NCBI GenBank assembly: GCA_017643925.1
Contig: JAEPML010000009.1
Location: 1-64,000 of the forward strand
Reading direction: 5' to 3'
From: Roseibium sp.
GTDB lineage: Bacteria; Pseudomonadota; Alphaproteobacteria; Rhizobiales; Stappiaceae
DNA: 64,000 nucleotides
Part shown: positions 53,428 through 61,869 of the stretch, piece by piece
How positions within the stretch are numbered: position 1 is the stretch's first letter
Layout of the letters: the number at the start of each line of letters is the position of its first letter
The notes under the pieces: generated by a model
Databases searched by the model: none
Told to the model about the DNA's origin: nothing
What the model saw: the letters and a program-made list of their open reading frames with translations, nothing else
Position numbers and translations under genes: made by a program

Positions 53428-53449
53428 CCGCAACCCTTTTGCGGAGGTG
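53428..53449 (+). promoter_or_regulatory. Hairpin at thiM ribosome-binding site
   Basis: CCGCAA-CCCTT-TTGCGG (53428-53444) ends inside the GGAGG ribosome site (53443-53447), nine or so bases before the thiM ATG. It is the likely expression platform, hiding the site when TPP is bound. Confidence 0.55.
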
Positions 53450-53453
53450 GGAA

Positions 53454-54227
53454 ATGAGCCTGTCCGTTGCTGCCTCGACGCAGAGCCTGTCCGCGCAGAC
53501 CGTTTATGAACAGCTGCAGGATGTGCGGCTGAAGGCACCGCGCGTCCACGCAATCACCAATTCCGTCGCGCAGACATTCACGGCAAATGTTCTGCTGGCG
53601 CTCGGAGCGGTGCCGTCCATGACCATTGCACCGGAAGAGGTTGCCGCGTTTGCGTCCAGCTCGGATGCTCTCCTGGTCAACCTGGGAACGCTCGACGATA
53701 CCCGGAAAGCGGCGATACCGGTGGCCATCGAAGCAGCGCGCAGTGCCGGGCGGCCCATTTCCATAGATCCTGTGTTCGTCAACCGGTCGAAGGTCCGTTG
53801 CAGTTTTGCGCGTGCTCTGATGGAAACCGGACCGGATCTGGTGCGCCTGAACGCCGACGAGATGGCAGCCTTGTTCAATGACCGCGCCGAAGTCGACAAT
53901 CTGATTTCGGCAGGGACCGTATTTGCGGTGACCGGTGAAGAAGACAAGATTGAAGGCAACGGCGAGGACTTTCGGCTGCTCAACGGGCATCCGTTGATGG
54001 GGCGTGTCACCGCAACGGGTTGCGCTGGAGGTGCCGTGCTTGCGGCGTTTCTGGCCGTGGGAACCGACAAGGCACTGTCTGCGGCATGTGGTCTCTCGGT
54101 CTTCAATATTGCCGGTGAAATTGCCGCGTCCAACGCTGCGGGGCCTGGAAGCCTGGTGCCCGAGCTGCTGGATGCTCTCTATGCCCTGTCGCTCCGCGAT
54201 ATCGAGAGCCGGTTGAAGACGGCCTGA
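53454..54227 (+). CDS. thiM: Hydroxyethylthiazole kinase
   Basis: 257 residues. ThiM phosphorylates 4-methyl-5-(2-hydroxyethyl)thiazole, salvaging the thiazole half of thiamine. Motifs are HAITNSVAQTFTANVLLALGAVPSM near the N-terminus, LVRLNADEMAAL and the catalytic VTATGCAGGA loop with its Cys. ATG 53454 follows GGAGG. First gene after the TPP riboswitch; thiD follows 31 bp later. Confidence 0.95.
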   Translation: MSLSVAASTQSLSAQTVYEQLQDVRLKAPRVHAITNSVAQTFTANVLLALGAVPSMTIAPEEVAAFASSSDALLVNLGTLDDTRKAAIPVAIEAARSAGRPISIDPVFVNRSKVRCSFARALMETGPDLVRLNADEMAALFNDRAEVDNLISAGTVFAVTGEEDKIEGNGEDFRLLNGHPLMGRVTATGCAGGAVLAAFLAVGTDKALSAACGLSVFNIAGEIAASNAAGPGSLVPELLDALYALSLRDIESRLKTA

Positions 54228-54258
54228 CGCGCGAATTCCCATCCAAATGGAGGTGCTC

Positions 54259-55065
54259 ATGACCGCTATCGCGGTAACTATTGCAGGATCAGACTCCGGA
54301 GGCGGTGCCGGTATTCAGGCCGACCTCAAGTCCTTTTCCGCAAATTGTGTCTATGGTGCTAGTGTTCTGACCGCACTGACCGCACAGAACACGCTGGGCG
54401 TCAATGCGATCCACGACGTGCCGCCTGATTTCGTCCGTGCCCAGATGGATGCGGTCTATTCGGATCTTGCAGTGAAGGCCACCAAAATCGGGATGCTGTC
54501 AGGTGTTCCCATCATCGAAGCGGTCTCTGAAGGTCTCAGGGCTCATCAAACGGGCCCTGTTGTTCTGGATCCGGTGATGGTGGCCGCTTCCGGTGATCCG
54601 CTGCTGGCGGAAAGTGCCGTTGATTGCCTGCAGACCGTGCTTGTGCCGCTTGCCGATGTGATCACGCCAAATCTGCACGAGGCAGCCAGGATGCTTCGGT
54701 GCGACATGGCCTCGACGGAGGATGAAATGCGACGTCAGGCCGAAGACCTCCTGAAGCTCGGGGCAAAGTCGGTTCTTCTGAAAGGCGGTCATGGCACCGG
54801 GGCGGAAAGCTCGGATCTCCTGTTCGATGGTACCGGGAACGAGATCTGGCTCCGCTCGGAACGGATTGCAACGGAAAATACCCACGGAACCGGCTGCACA
54901 CTGTCTTCAGCCATCGCGGCCGGCCTTGCAAAAGGATTGGACCTTGAAACCGCGATCCGCGCGGCCAAGGCCTATATCCAAATGGCGATTGCCGCCGCCG
55001 ATCAACTTGAAATCGGGAGCGGTCATGGGCCGGTCCATCATTTCCATCAGTTCTGGGACAAGTGA
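54259..55065 (+). CDS. thiD: Hydroxymethylpyrimidine/phosphomethylpyrimidine kinase
   Basis: 268 residues, ribokinase fold: AGSDSGGGAGIQADLKSFSA at the N-terminus, VLDPVMVAASGDPLL and THGTGCTLSSAIAA with the catalytic Cys. It makes HMP-phosphate and HMP-pyrophosphate for thiamine synthesis. ATG 54259 follows GGAGGTGCTC. The next gene starts one base after its stop, so the TRAP binding protein is translationally tied to it. Confidence 0.96.
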   Translation: MTAIAVTIAGSDSGGGAGIQADLKSFSANCVYGASVLTALTAQNTLGVNAIHDVPPDFVRAQMDAVYSDLAVKATKIGMLSGVPIIEAVSEGLRAHQTGPVVLDPVMVAASGDPLLAESAVDCLQTVLVPLADVITPNLHEAARMLRCDMASTEDEMRRQAEDLLKLGAKSVLLKGGHGTGAESSDLLFDGTGNEIWLRSERIATENTHGTGCTLSSAIAAGLAKGLDLETAIRAAKAYIQMAIAAADQLEIGSGHGPVHHFHQFWDK

Positions 55066-55066
55066 A

Positions 55067-56179
55067 ATGACTGACAGAGAGGCAGACACAAAGGCACGCT
55101 GGACACGCCGCGGGCTTCTCACCGCGACCGCCGCGGCCGGGGCAGGGGCTCTGGCTGCCCCGGCAATTGCGCAGGGCAGTGAAACGCTCGAGTGGAAAAT
55201 GGTGACATCCTGGCCGAAGAACCTGCCGGGGCCGGGTGTCACGGCGCAGCGGATCGCCGATCAGGTCGGCCTGATGTCGGGCGGCCGCTTCACCATCCGG
55301 CTCTATGCTGCTGGCGAACTGGTGCCGGCACTGGGCGTTTTCGATGCGGTCTCGGCCGGAACTGCCCAGATGGCTCATACCGCGTCGTTCTTCTGGCAAG
55401 GCAAGGTTCCGGCGTCGGTCTTTTTCACGGCTATCCCGTTCGGCCTGCTACCGCATGAGCACATCGCATGGATCGAACGTGGTGGCGGTCAGGAGCTCTG
55501 GGAGGAGCTTTATGCCCCCTTCGGCCTGAAGCCTGTAATGGCCGGCAACACGGGTGTGCAGATGGGCGGTTGGTACAAGTCAGAGCTTCGGGACCTGTCC
55601 AGCCTGAAGGGGCTGAAGATACGGATGCCCGGCCTTGGTGGTGAAGTGATGCGCCGGCTCGGGGCAACGCCGGTGGGGCTGCCCCCGGGTGAGCTCTTCC
55701 AGGCGCTGCAGTCCGGTGTTCTGGATGCAACAGAGTTCCTGGGACCCTGGTCTGACCGGGCCATGGGGTTCCACAAGGTGGCCAAGAACTATTACACACC
55801 GGGTTTCCATGAGCCGAACGGCACGGGTGAAGCCCTGTTCAATGTCGAAGCCCTCAACACCCTGCCGGAGGAATTCCGGGCGATCGTGCTGGAGGCCTGC
55901 CGTGCGGAAAACGGCAGGGCACTTGCGGAAAGCGATTGGGAAAATGCGGGCAGCCTGCAGTTGCTGCAGGAAGAGGACGGCGTCACGGTCAGGCCCTATC
56001 CGGCGGACATTCTGTCCGCCTTGAGGGAGGCAACGGCTGTCGTGCTTGCGGAATTTGCGGAAAAGGACGCGCTTGGCGGGCGCATTTATGAAAGTCACAA
56101 GGCGGCGAAGGATCGACTGGCGCCCTGGAGTGATGTTGCAATGCGCCGCTTCATGGCGGCGCGGGACGCCGCAGGCTGA
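55067..56179 (+). CDS. TRAP transporter solute-binding protein (DctP/TakP-like) in thiamine operon
   Basis: 370 residues. The N-terminus carries a twin-arginine-like signal, WTRRGLLTATAAAG ... APAIAQ. The mature part follows the TRAP DctP family: EWKMVTSWPKNLPGPG, AAGELVPALGVFDAV, FFWQGKVPAS, GVQMGGWYKSELR and GLKIRMPGLGGEV, with the conserved Arg that binds carboxylates in this last segment. The closest resemblance is to TakP-type 2-oxoacid binders. It starts one base after thiD and is followed by a terminator, so it is under TPP-riboswitch control. No DctQ or DctM membrane genes are nearby; a thiamine precursor ligand is inferred. Confidence 0.88.
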   Translation: MTDREADTKARWTRRGLLTATAAAGAGALAAPAIAQGSETLEWKMVTSWPKNLPGPGVTAQRIADQVGLMSGGRFTIRLYAAGELVPALGVFDAVSAGTAQMAHTASFFWQGKVPASVFFTAIPFGLLPHEHIAWIERGGGQELWEELYAPFGLKPVMAGNTGVQMGGWYKSELRDLSSLKGLKIRMPGLGGEVMRRLGATPVGLPPGELFQALQSGVLDATEFLGPWSDRAMGFHKVAKNYYTPGFHEPNGTGEALFNVEALNTLPEEFRAIVLEACRAENGRALAESDWENAGSLQLLQEEDGVTVRPYPADILSALREATAVVLAEFAEKDALGGRIYESHKAAKDRLAPWSDVAMRRFMAARDAAG

Positions 56180-56187
56180 TCAGAGGT

Positions 56188-56218
56188 GCCGCGGCCGTCC
56201 TTTGCCGCGGCTTCTTGT
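56188..56218 (+). terminator. Terminator of thiMD-TRAP operon
   Basis: Arms GCCGCGGC/GCCGCGGC with an 8-base loop, followed by TTCTTGTT, just after the TRAP gene stop. Confidence 0.6.
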
Positions 56219-57060
56219 TATTCCGCGACAGTCTTCTGGGTTTGGGTTCCCAATCCCGAGATTCCCAATGTCATGACGTCTCCCGGCTTCAGGAAAACCG
56301 GTGGTTTCATGCCCATGCCGACGCCTGGGGGTGTCCCGGTCGTGATCACGTCGCCAGGTTCCAGTTCCATGATCGTCGACAGATAGGCGACGATTTCCCG
56401 GACTGAAAAGATCATCGTTGATGTGTTGCCGGTCTGTCGCCGCTCACCATTCACATCCAGAAACAGGTCCAGGTTCTGGGGATCAGCGATTTCGTCTGCT
56501 GTTGCAACGAAGGGGCCAAGCGGGCCGAAGGTCGGGGCGCTCTTACCCTTGGTCCATTGGCCCGTGCCTTCCAGTTGCCAGGCACGTTCTGAAACGTCGT
56601 TGCAGACCAGGTAGCCGCCCACATACTCGAGCGCGTCGGCCTCGGAGACTTGCCAGGCAGGCCTGGAGATCACGAAGGCCAGTTCGACTTCCCAATCAAG
56701 TTTCGTAGATCCTGCAGGAACACGCACGTCGTCGTCCGGGCCGCAGATGCTCGAGGGTGCTTTTGTGAACACCACCGGTTCTGCCGGAATGGGCATGCCG
56801 GCTTCTTCAGCGTGATCCCGGTAGTTCAGACCGATCGCAATGAAATGGCCGGGTCGGGCAATCGGGGAACCAAGACGTGGCGAGCCCTCGACGACCGGCA
56901 AGTCGGAAGCGTCAAGCTTGGCGAGACTGGACAAGGTTTCTTCGGAATATGCCGATGCGTTCAGATCATCGATATGCTCGGAAAGGTCGCGAAGTGTACC
57001 GTCCGGGCCCAAGAGGCCGGGTTTTTCGGCGCCGACGGCACCGTAACGAATGAGCTTCAT
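56218..57060 (-). CDS. Fumarylacetoacetate hydrolase family protein
   Basis: 280 residues. The C-terminal FAH domain holds the metal ligands in LDWEVELAFVI (two Glu) and YLVCNDVSERAWQ (Asp), plus GTPPGVGMGMKPPVFLKPGD. Family members cleave or decarboxylate beta-keto acids, for example 2,4-diketo-3-deoxy-L-fuconate or ureidoglycolate. AGAGG precedes the start. The substrate is not clear; the neighbour on the other strand is a FadL-type porin sharing the long promoter region. Confidence 0.9.
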   Translation of the reverse strand: MKLIRYGAVGAEKPGLLGPDGTLRDLSEHIDDLNASAYSEETLSSLAKLDASDLPVVEGSPRLGSPIARPGHFIAIGLNYRDHAEEAGMPIPAEPVVFTKAPSSICGPDDDVRVPAGSTKLDWEVELAFVISRPAWQVSEADALEYVGGYLVCNDVSERAWQLEGTGQWTKGKSAPTFGPLGPFVATADEIADPQNLDLFLDVNGERRQTGNTSTMIFSVREIVAYLSTIMELEPGDVITTGTPPGVGMGMKPPVFLKPGDVMTLGISGLGTQTQKTVAE

Positions 57061-57517
57061 GTATACCTCTTTCTTTTATATATTATGTAGAGGATCCAGT
57101 TTTTGATGCCTTTTGACAAGGCCGGAATGCCGTTTAGGCGTTCGGTTGCTCGAACCAGCGGAGCTGTTTTTCTCCAATGATACCCACAGGTTACCTTAGG
57201 GTACCTGTGGCAAAGCAGCAACGGCAAGGTGGAAAGTTACGTTTCCGTAAGCTGAAGGTCTATTTGCTCATTTTTTGTGCAAAAGAGTGAGCGTGTGTCA
57301 GTCACGTGACAAACACCCCCTGAACTGAAGCGAAAATCGACACGTTGCGCTCGAGCGCCGTTTCTCGCAGCCGTTTTACTCGACTTTTTGCGCTGCAGCA
57401 TGCGTGTTTTGCCAAAAGGTCAAAATTATATTTCAGTTGAAACCGCATTCGTTCTCCGAAAAGCCTGTGTCAAGAAGTCATGGCTCCTCAGATGGCAAGG
57501 AGATGGGAGAAAACGCA
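57061..57517. other. Divergent promoter region FAH/fadL
   Basis: 457 bp, no gene seen. It contains a 27-bp inverted repeat at 57184-57210 and a perfect 10-bp palindrome GTCACGTGAC at 57301-57310; the fadL leader (57400-57517) is AT-rich at first, and the minus-strand -10-like TATATA lies near the FAH start. Confidence 0.5.
57184..57210. promoter_or_regulatory. 27-bp inverted repeat, candidate operator
   Basis: Arms CCACAGGT and ACCTGTGG are perfect 8-bp matches, with two further C-G pairs inside, centred between the FAH and fadL genes. Confidence 0.5.
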
Positions 57518-58777
57518 ATGCTGTGGGCAAATAAAAAGTCAGTATTATTTACAAGTACTGCAATAGCTGTATCAATGATCGCACAGGTGGCGAATTCGGG
57601 TGGATTCGCGCTAAGAGAGCAGAGCTCCTATTTTCAGGGCATGTCTTTTGCCGGATACGGGACGTCTGGAGACTCGATCTCCTCCATGTTCTGGAACCCC
57701 GCTTCGTTGATCGGGGCGCAACAGGGACTGACGGTTGAAGCGCATAACTCGCTGATTATTCCGTATTCCGAGATCAACGGAACGCTTTCGGGCGGTTTTC
57801 TCGGCTCGTCCTCGATCGGAAGTGGCGACATCGCGTCAGATGCCTTCATTCCGGCCTCCTACGCGGCCTATCGATTGAATGACCAGTGGATCTTCGGTGT
57901 CGGCATCAATGCTCCCTTCGGTTTGACAACGAAACCGGAGCAAAACTGGGCCGCGCAGTTCTATTCCAGGACGTCGAAGGTGTTTTCGCTGAATGTCAAT
58001 CCGACGGTCACCTACCAGATCAATGACATGATTGCCGTGGCTGCCGGTGTGCAGGTTCAGTATCTCGATGTCAGCCTGAAATCGGCCGACGCCACGTCTG
58101 CAGGCTTTGCGCGTTCAAACGAGATCTCCGGTGACGACATCGGCTATGGCGTGACCGCGGGTATCACAGTCAAACCCTTTGATGGCACCGAGTTCGGCCT
58201 TGGATATCGCTCCGGCGTGTCTCACAAGCTGAATGGAGATCTCTATGCCAGCGGTGCAACGAGTGCCATCAGCCTGGGTGTGATCACACCGGACATGGTC
58301 AACTTTTCCGCCAAGCAGAAGATCAATGACAAGCTTCGTGTTCTGGGTACGGTCGAGTGGACCAACTGGAGCCGCCTCAAGGCGCCGCGCGCGATCTCGG
58401 ACACGACGGGGGCCGCGCTGACGACCCTCCACTTCAATTATGATGATGGCTGGTTCTTCTCGCTGGGCGGCGAGTACGATTACAATGACAAGCTGACATT
58501 CCGTGCAGGTCTGGGCTACGAAATCTCCCCGATCGATGAAGAAATCCGTTCCACCCGCCTGCCGGACAACAATCGCTGGTGGCTATCGGCTGGTGCGAGC
58601 TACGATTTCAACAAGCACCTCTCGTTTGATCTCGGCTACACCCACATCATTCCGGAATCCACGAAGATCAACATCGATTCCAGTCACCAGGATTACAACG
58701 CAGCGTTTGGGACCTATACCGCCGATGTCGACAGCCATGTCAACATCATCAGCGCGTCCCTGCGCTACAGGTTCTGA
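57518..58777 (+). CDS. FadL/OmpP1/TodX family outer-membrane transporter
   Basis: 419 residues: signal peptide to about residue 27, then GGFALREQSSYFQGMSFAG, the hatch-domain entry motif, and MFWNPASL, hallmark of FadL proteins. The remainder alternates as beta-barrel strands and ends in a Phe (SLRYRF), the barrel-assembly signature. It lets hydrophobic molecules such as fatty acids diffuse through the outer membrane. ATG 57518 follows GGGAGAAAA. A strong terminator follows. Confidence 0.93.
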   Translation: MLWANKKSVLFTSTAIAVSMIAQVANSGGFALREQSSYFQGMSFAGYGTSGDSISSMFWNPASLIGAQQGLTVEAHNSLIIPYSEINGTLSGGFLGSSSIGSGDIASDAFIPASYAAYRLNDQWIFGVGINAPFGLTTKPEQNWAAQFYSRTSKVFSLNVNPTVTYQINDMIAVAAGVQVQYLDVSLKSADATSAGFARSNEISGDDIGYGVTAGITVKPFDGTEFGLGYRSGVSHKLNGDLYASGATSAISLGVITPDMVNFSAKQKINDKLRVLGTVEWTNWSRLKAPRAISDTTGAALTTLHFNYDDGWFFSLGGEYDYNDKLTFRAGLGYEISPIDEEIRSTRLPDNNRWWLSAGASYDFNKHLSFDLGYTHIIPESTKINIDSSHQDYNAAFGTYTADVDSHVNIISASLRYRF

Positions 58778-58800
58778 TCCGTCGAACGGCAACAGATTGA

Positions 58801-58832
58801 AAAAGGGCCGGTGCAGTTGCACCGGCCCTTTT
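58801..58832. terminator. Strong bidirectional terminator
   Basis: Near-perfect stem from AAAAGGGCCGGTGC to GCACCGGCCCTTTT between the convergent fadL-type and SDR genes. Confidence 0.88.
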
Positions 58833-58849
58833 GTCACTGGCGTTCGGCA

Positions 58850-59629
58850 TCAGAAGGCGGCGGGATAAAGGCCACCATCCATCAGGATATTCTGTCCGGT
58901 GATGTATCCGGCGTGTTGAGAACACAGGAATGCGCAGGCCTGGCCGAACTCGGCTGCATTGCCAAAGCGCCTTGCCGGAATTTCGCCTGCCTGCTCTGCC
59001 CGGATCTGATCGATGCTCTTGCCGCTTTGTTCCGCGGAGCGTTCAAAACCACCCTTGAGCCGGTCGGTATCCATCTTGCCTGGCAACAGGTTGTTGACGG
59101 TGATGCCATGCGGCGCAAGCTGTCGGCACACACCGGCAAGAAATGCGGTCAGTCCGGCTCTCGCACCGCTTGAAAGATCCAGTCCCTCGATCGGCATCTT
59201 CACCGACAGGGAGGTGATGTTGACGACCCTACCGAAGCCGCGCTCCTTCATACCCGGCACGACGGCCTGGATCAGTTCGACAGGGGTCACGAAATTCTGG
59301 ACTGTGCCATCGAGCAAGGCCTGCCGGTCGAGTTCCGAATAGTCTCGCCGGGGCGGGCCGCCATTGTTGTTTACAAGTATGTCCGGATCCGGGCATGCCG
59401 TCAGCAAGGCCTTTTGACCTTCGGGGGTTGAAACATCGGCTGCCACGCTGAGCACGGCAACCCCATATTTTTGTTCCAACGCCGATCGCGTTTCGGCCAG
59501 AACCGCCTCGTTTCGACCGTTCAGGACGATGCTGCATCCGGCCTCCGCCAATGCTTCGGCGCAGCCCTTTCCAAGGCCGCGACTGGATGCGCATATAATT
59601 GCCTTCTTGCCCTTTAGGCCCAGATCCAT
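58850..59629 (-). CDS. SDR family oxidoreductase lacking the usual Tyr-Lys pair
   Basis: 259 residues with a Rossmann SDR fold: CASSRGLGKGCAEAL cofactor loop, NNNGGPP in place of NNAG, and Ser140 in NITSLSVK. At the YxxxK position the sequence reads SSGAR, so the catalytic Tyr is Ser153 and the Lys is Arg157. A known divergent SDR subgroup has such changes, with unclear activity. ATG 59629 follows AAAGGGAG. C-terminal QNILMDGGLYPAAF matches the family. Monocistronic. Confidence 0.88.
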   Translation of the reverse strand: MDLGLKGKKAIICASSRGLGKGCAEALAEAGCSIVLNGRNEAVLAETRSALEQKYGVAVLSVAADVSTPEGQKALLTACPDPDILVNNNGGPPRRDYSELDRQALLDGTVQNFVTPVELIQAVVPGMKERGFGRVVNITSLSVKMPIEGLDLSSGARAGLTAFLAGVCRQLAPHGITVNNLLPGKMDTDRLKGGFERSAEQSGKSIDQIRAEQAGEIPARRFGNAAEFGQACAFLCSQHAGYITGQNILMDGGLYPAAF

Positions 59630-59821
59630 TGCTCGAACTCCCTTTGCGCCGGATTTCACAAGCCGTTATTGGGCTGTTCAGGGATTCTGTCAATTGAGTG
59701 CGAGCTCTGCCGGTCCGCGTGCGTGGCCAGAAGCCGCGTGCCCTGAAAGAGAACGCGACGAAACAATTCCGTTATTCTTTTCTGAGGTGGGTAACAACTT
59801 TTGCGCCGGCAAAGGCGCAAG

Positions 59822-59839
59822 TTGTCATAATAGTGATAC
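59822..59839 (+). promoter_or_regulatory. Possible Pho-box half-site upstream of plcP
   Basis: TTGTCATAATAGTGATAC: the first 8 bases match the PhoB half-site CTGTCATA at 7 positions; the second half is poor. A TTGCGCC/GGCGCAA hairpin lies just upstream (59801-59820). Confidence 0.3.
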
Positions 59840-59882
59840 TTGAATCGCGTATAGCGCTCCAGTGAGATTTTGGAGAAGTGCT

Positions 59883-60686
59883 ATGTCTACCGCAACGTCG
59901 ACGCGGAACTACCGGGCATTGTTTATTTCAGACGTCCATCTTGGAACCCGTGGCTGCCAGGCAGAGCTGTTGCTCGACTTTCTGAAAGAGCACGAAGCGG
60001 AGACCATCTATCTCGTGGGCGATATCGCCGATGGCTGGCGTCTGAAGCGCTCTTGGCATTGGCCGCAGCTTCACAACGATGTGGTCCAGAAGATCCTGAG
60101 AAAAGGCCGTAAGGGTGCAAGGATCATCTATATTCCGGGCAACCATGACGAGTTTCTCAGAAACTTCCTGGGAACGCATTTTGGCGGTGTGGAGGTTGTC
60201 GACAGCATCATTCACGAGGCGGCGAACGGCCGGCGCTACCTGGTCATCCATGGCGACCAGTTCGATGTCGTGATGCGTCATGCCAAATGGTTGGCCCTCT
60301 TTGGTGACAAGGCCTATGTCACCGCCCTGGCCATCAATACATGGTTGAACGTTGGCCGTCGCAAGCTCGGACTGACCTATTGGTCCTTGTCAGCATGGGC
60401 GAAACTGAAGGTCAAGAATGCCGTCAGTTTTATTGGCCGTTTCGAAGACACACTGTCAGAAGAAGCGCGCCGGCAGGGCGTTGACGGGGTTATCTGCGGT
60501 CATATTCATCATGCCGCGGACCGTGATATGAGGGGCATCCACTACATCAACACAGGTGATTGGGTGGAAAGCTGTACAGCAGTCGCCGAGCACCATGACG
60601 GAACTTTCGAGGTGATCCGATGGGTGGAGGAAACCCAGAAGAAGACGGTATCTCACAGGCCGGAGGAAGCGCCGGTCGCCGCATGA
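59883..60686 (+). CDS. plcP: Metallophosphoesterase, PlcP/LpxH-like
   Basis: 267 residues. The calcineurin-like metal sites are intact: DVHLGTRG, GDIADGW, GNHDEFL, HGDQFD and GHIHHA. It resembles UDP-2,3-diacylglucosamine hydrolases, but the overlapping glycosyltransferase gene makes it match the plcP-agt pair of marine alphaproteobacteria, where PlcP removes the head group of phospholipids when phosphate is scarce, leaving diacylglycerol. ATG 59883 follows TGGAGAAG. LpxH-like activity is the alternative. Confidence 0.82.
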   Translation: MSTATSTRNYRALFISDVHLGTRGCQAELLLDFLKEHEAETIYLVGDIADGWRLKRSWHWPQLHNDVVQKILRKGRKGARIIYIPGNHDEFLRNFLGTHFGGVEVVDSIIHEAANGRRYLVIHGDQFDVVMRHAKWLALFGDKAYVTALAINTWLNVGRRKLGLTYWSLSAWAKLKVKNAVSFIGRFEDTLSEEARRQGVDGVICGHIHHAADRDMRGIHYINTGDWVESCTAVAEHHDGTFEVIRWVEETQKKTVSHRPEEAPVAA

Positions 60687-61729
60687 GTTCCCTGCTGATA
60701 GTCACGGATGCCTGGCACCCGCAGATCAATGGTGTCGTGCGTTCGCTGGAACGCACGTCGGAAGAGCTTGAGGCCGGTGGCATCAGGGTGGAATACCTGA
60801 CACCTCAGGCCTTCAAGACGCTGCCGTGTCCGACTTATCCGGAAATCAGGTTGTCCCTGACCCATCGCGGTGCGGTGCGCAGAAAGATCGAGGAATTCGA
60901 TTGCGAACACCTGCACATTGCGACCGAAGGGCCGCTTGGACTGCTGGCCGCCAGTGTTGCCAGGAAGACCGGCCGGGTGTTCACCACCAGCTATCACACG
61001 CGCTTTCCCGAGTATCTTTCCGCCCGCATGCCTGTGCCGCTTTCCTGGTCCTACAGCTGGCTGCGCAGGTTTCACAACTCGGGCAGCGGTTGCATGGTGG
61101 CAACGCGAACCCTGGAACGCGATCTGCGAGACAGGGGATTTGACAATCTCATGCGCTGGTCCCGGGGTGTCGACGAGAAGCTGTTCAAACCCTACGAAGG
61201 GTCGGTCCTTCCGGCGGATTTGCCACGGCCGGTTTTCATGTATGTCGGCCGGGTGGCTGTTGAGAAGAACATCAAGGCCTTCCTGGATCTTGAGCTGCAA
61301 GGTTCCAAGGTGGTCGTTGGTGGCGGACCGCAGCTGGATGCCTTGCGTCGTGACTATCCGAGCGTGCTGTTCACCGGTTCAAAACTGGGTGAGGACCTCG
61401 CGCGACATTATTCGGATGCCGATGTTTTCGTCTTTCCTTCCCTGACCGACACGTTCGGCAACGTGATGCTGGAAGCCCTTGCGTGTGGGGTTCCCGTCGC
61501 CGCCTATCCGGTAATGGGGCCTTTGGATGTCATCGGCGACACGGGGGCGGGCGTCCTGTCTGAAGATCTGAAAGAAGCCGCAGAGGCTGCCCTGGACATT
61601 CCGCGTGAGCATTGCCGGGCCGTTGCGCTGAACTACACCTGGGCAGCCTGCGCCAAACAGTTCCTTGAAAACTGCATCGCCGCAAGGGACCGTTACTTTC
61701 AGCAGTCCATGAAGGCAGCGGCTGAATAA
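60683..61729 (+). CDS. Glycolipid glycosyltransferase (GT4), Agt-like
   Basis: 348 residues, GT-B fold: N-terminal VTDAWHPQINGVVRSLERT, HTRFPEY, and C-terminal FMYVGRVAVEKNI, SDADVFVFPSLTDTFGNVMLEALACGVPV, the EX7E nucleotide-sugar site. It would transfer sugar to diacylglycerol to make phosphate-free glycolipids. Its ATG overlaps the plcP stop as ATGA, showing co-translation. Pairing with plcP is the main evidence for the lipid role; the sugar (glucose or glucuronic acid) is not predictable. Confidence 0.88.
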   Translation: MSSLLIVTDAWHPQINGVVRSLERTSEELEAGGIRVEYLTPQAFKTLPCPTYPEIRLSLTHRGAVRRKIEEFDCEHLHIATEGPLGLLAASVARKTGRVFTTSYHTRFPEYLSARMPVPLSWSYSWLRRFHNSGSGCMVATRTLERDLRDRGFDNLMRWSRGVDEKLFKPYEGSVLPADLPRPVFMYVGRVAVEKNIKAFLDLELQGSKVVVGGGPQLDALRRDYPSVLFTGSKLGEDLARHYSDADVFVFPSLTDTFGNVMLEALACGVPVAAYPVMGPLDVIGDTGAGVLSEDLKEAAEAALDIPREHCRAVALNYTWAACAKQFLENCIAARDRYFQQSMKAAAE

Positions 61730-61869
61730 TCAACGCATTTGGTCTGTCGCCAGCGCAGCGAACTTGCCTGCCTCGCTTTTAGTCGATTTCCCATGCGCAT
61801 GTGTTGAAGTTCGACCTGAACCGGAATAGTCATCGATCAACCCCATCAGAACGTTCAAGGTGATCTTCG

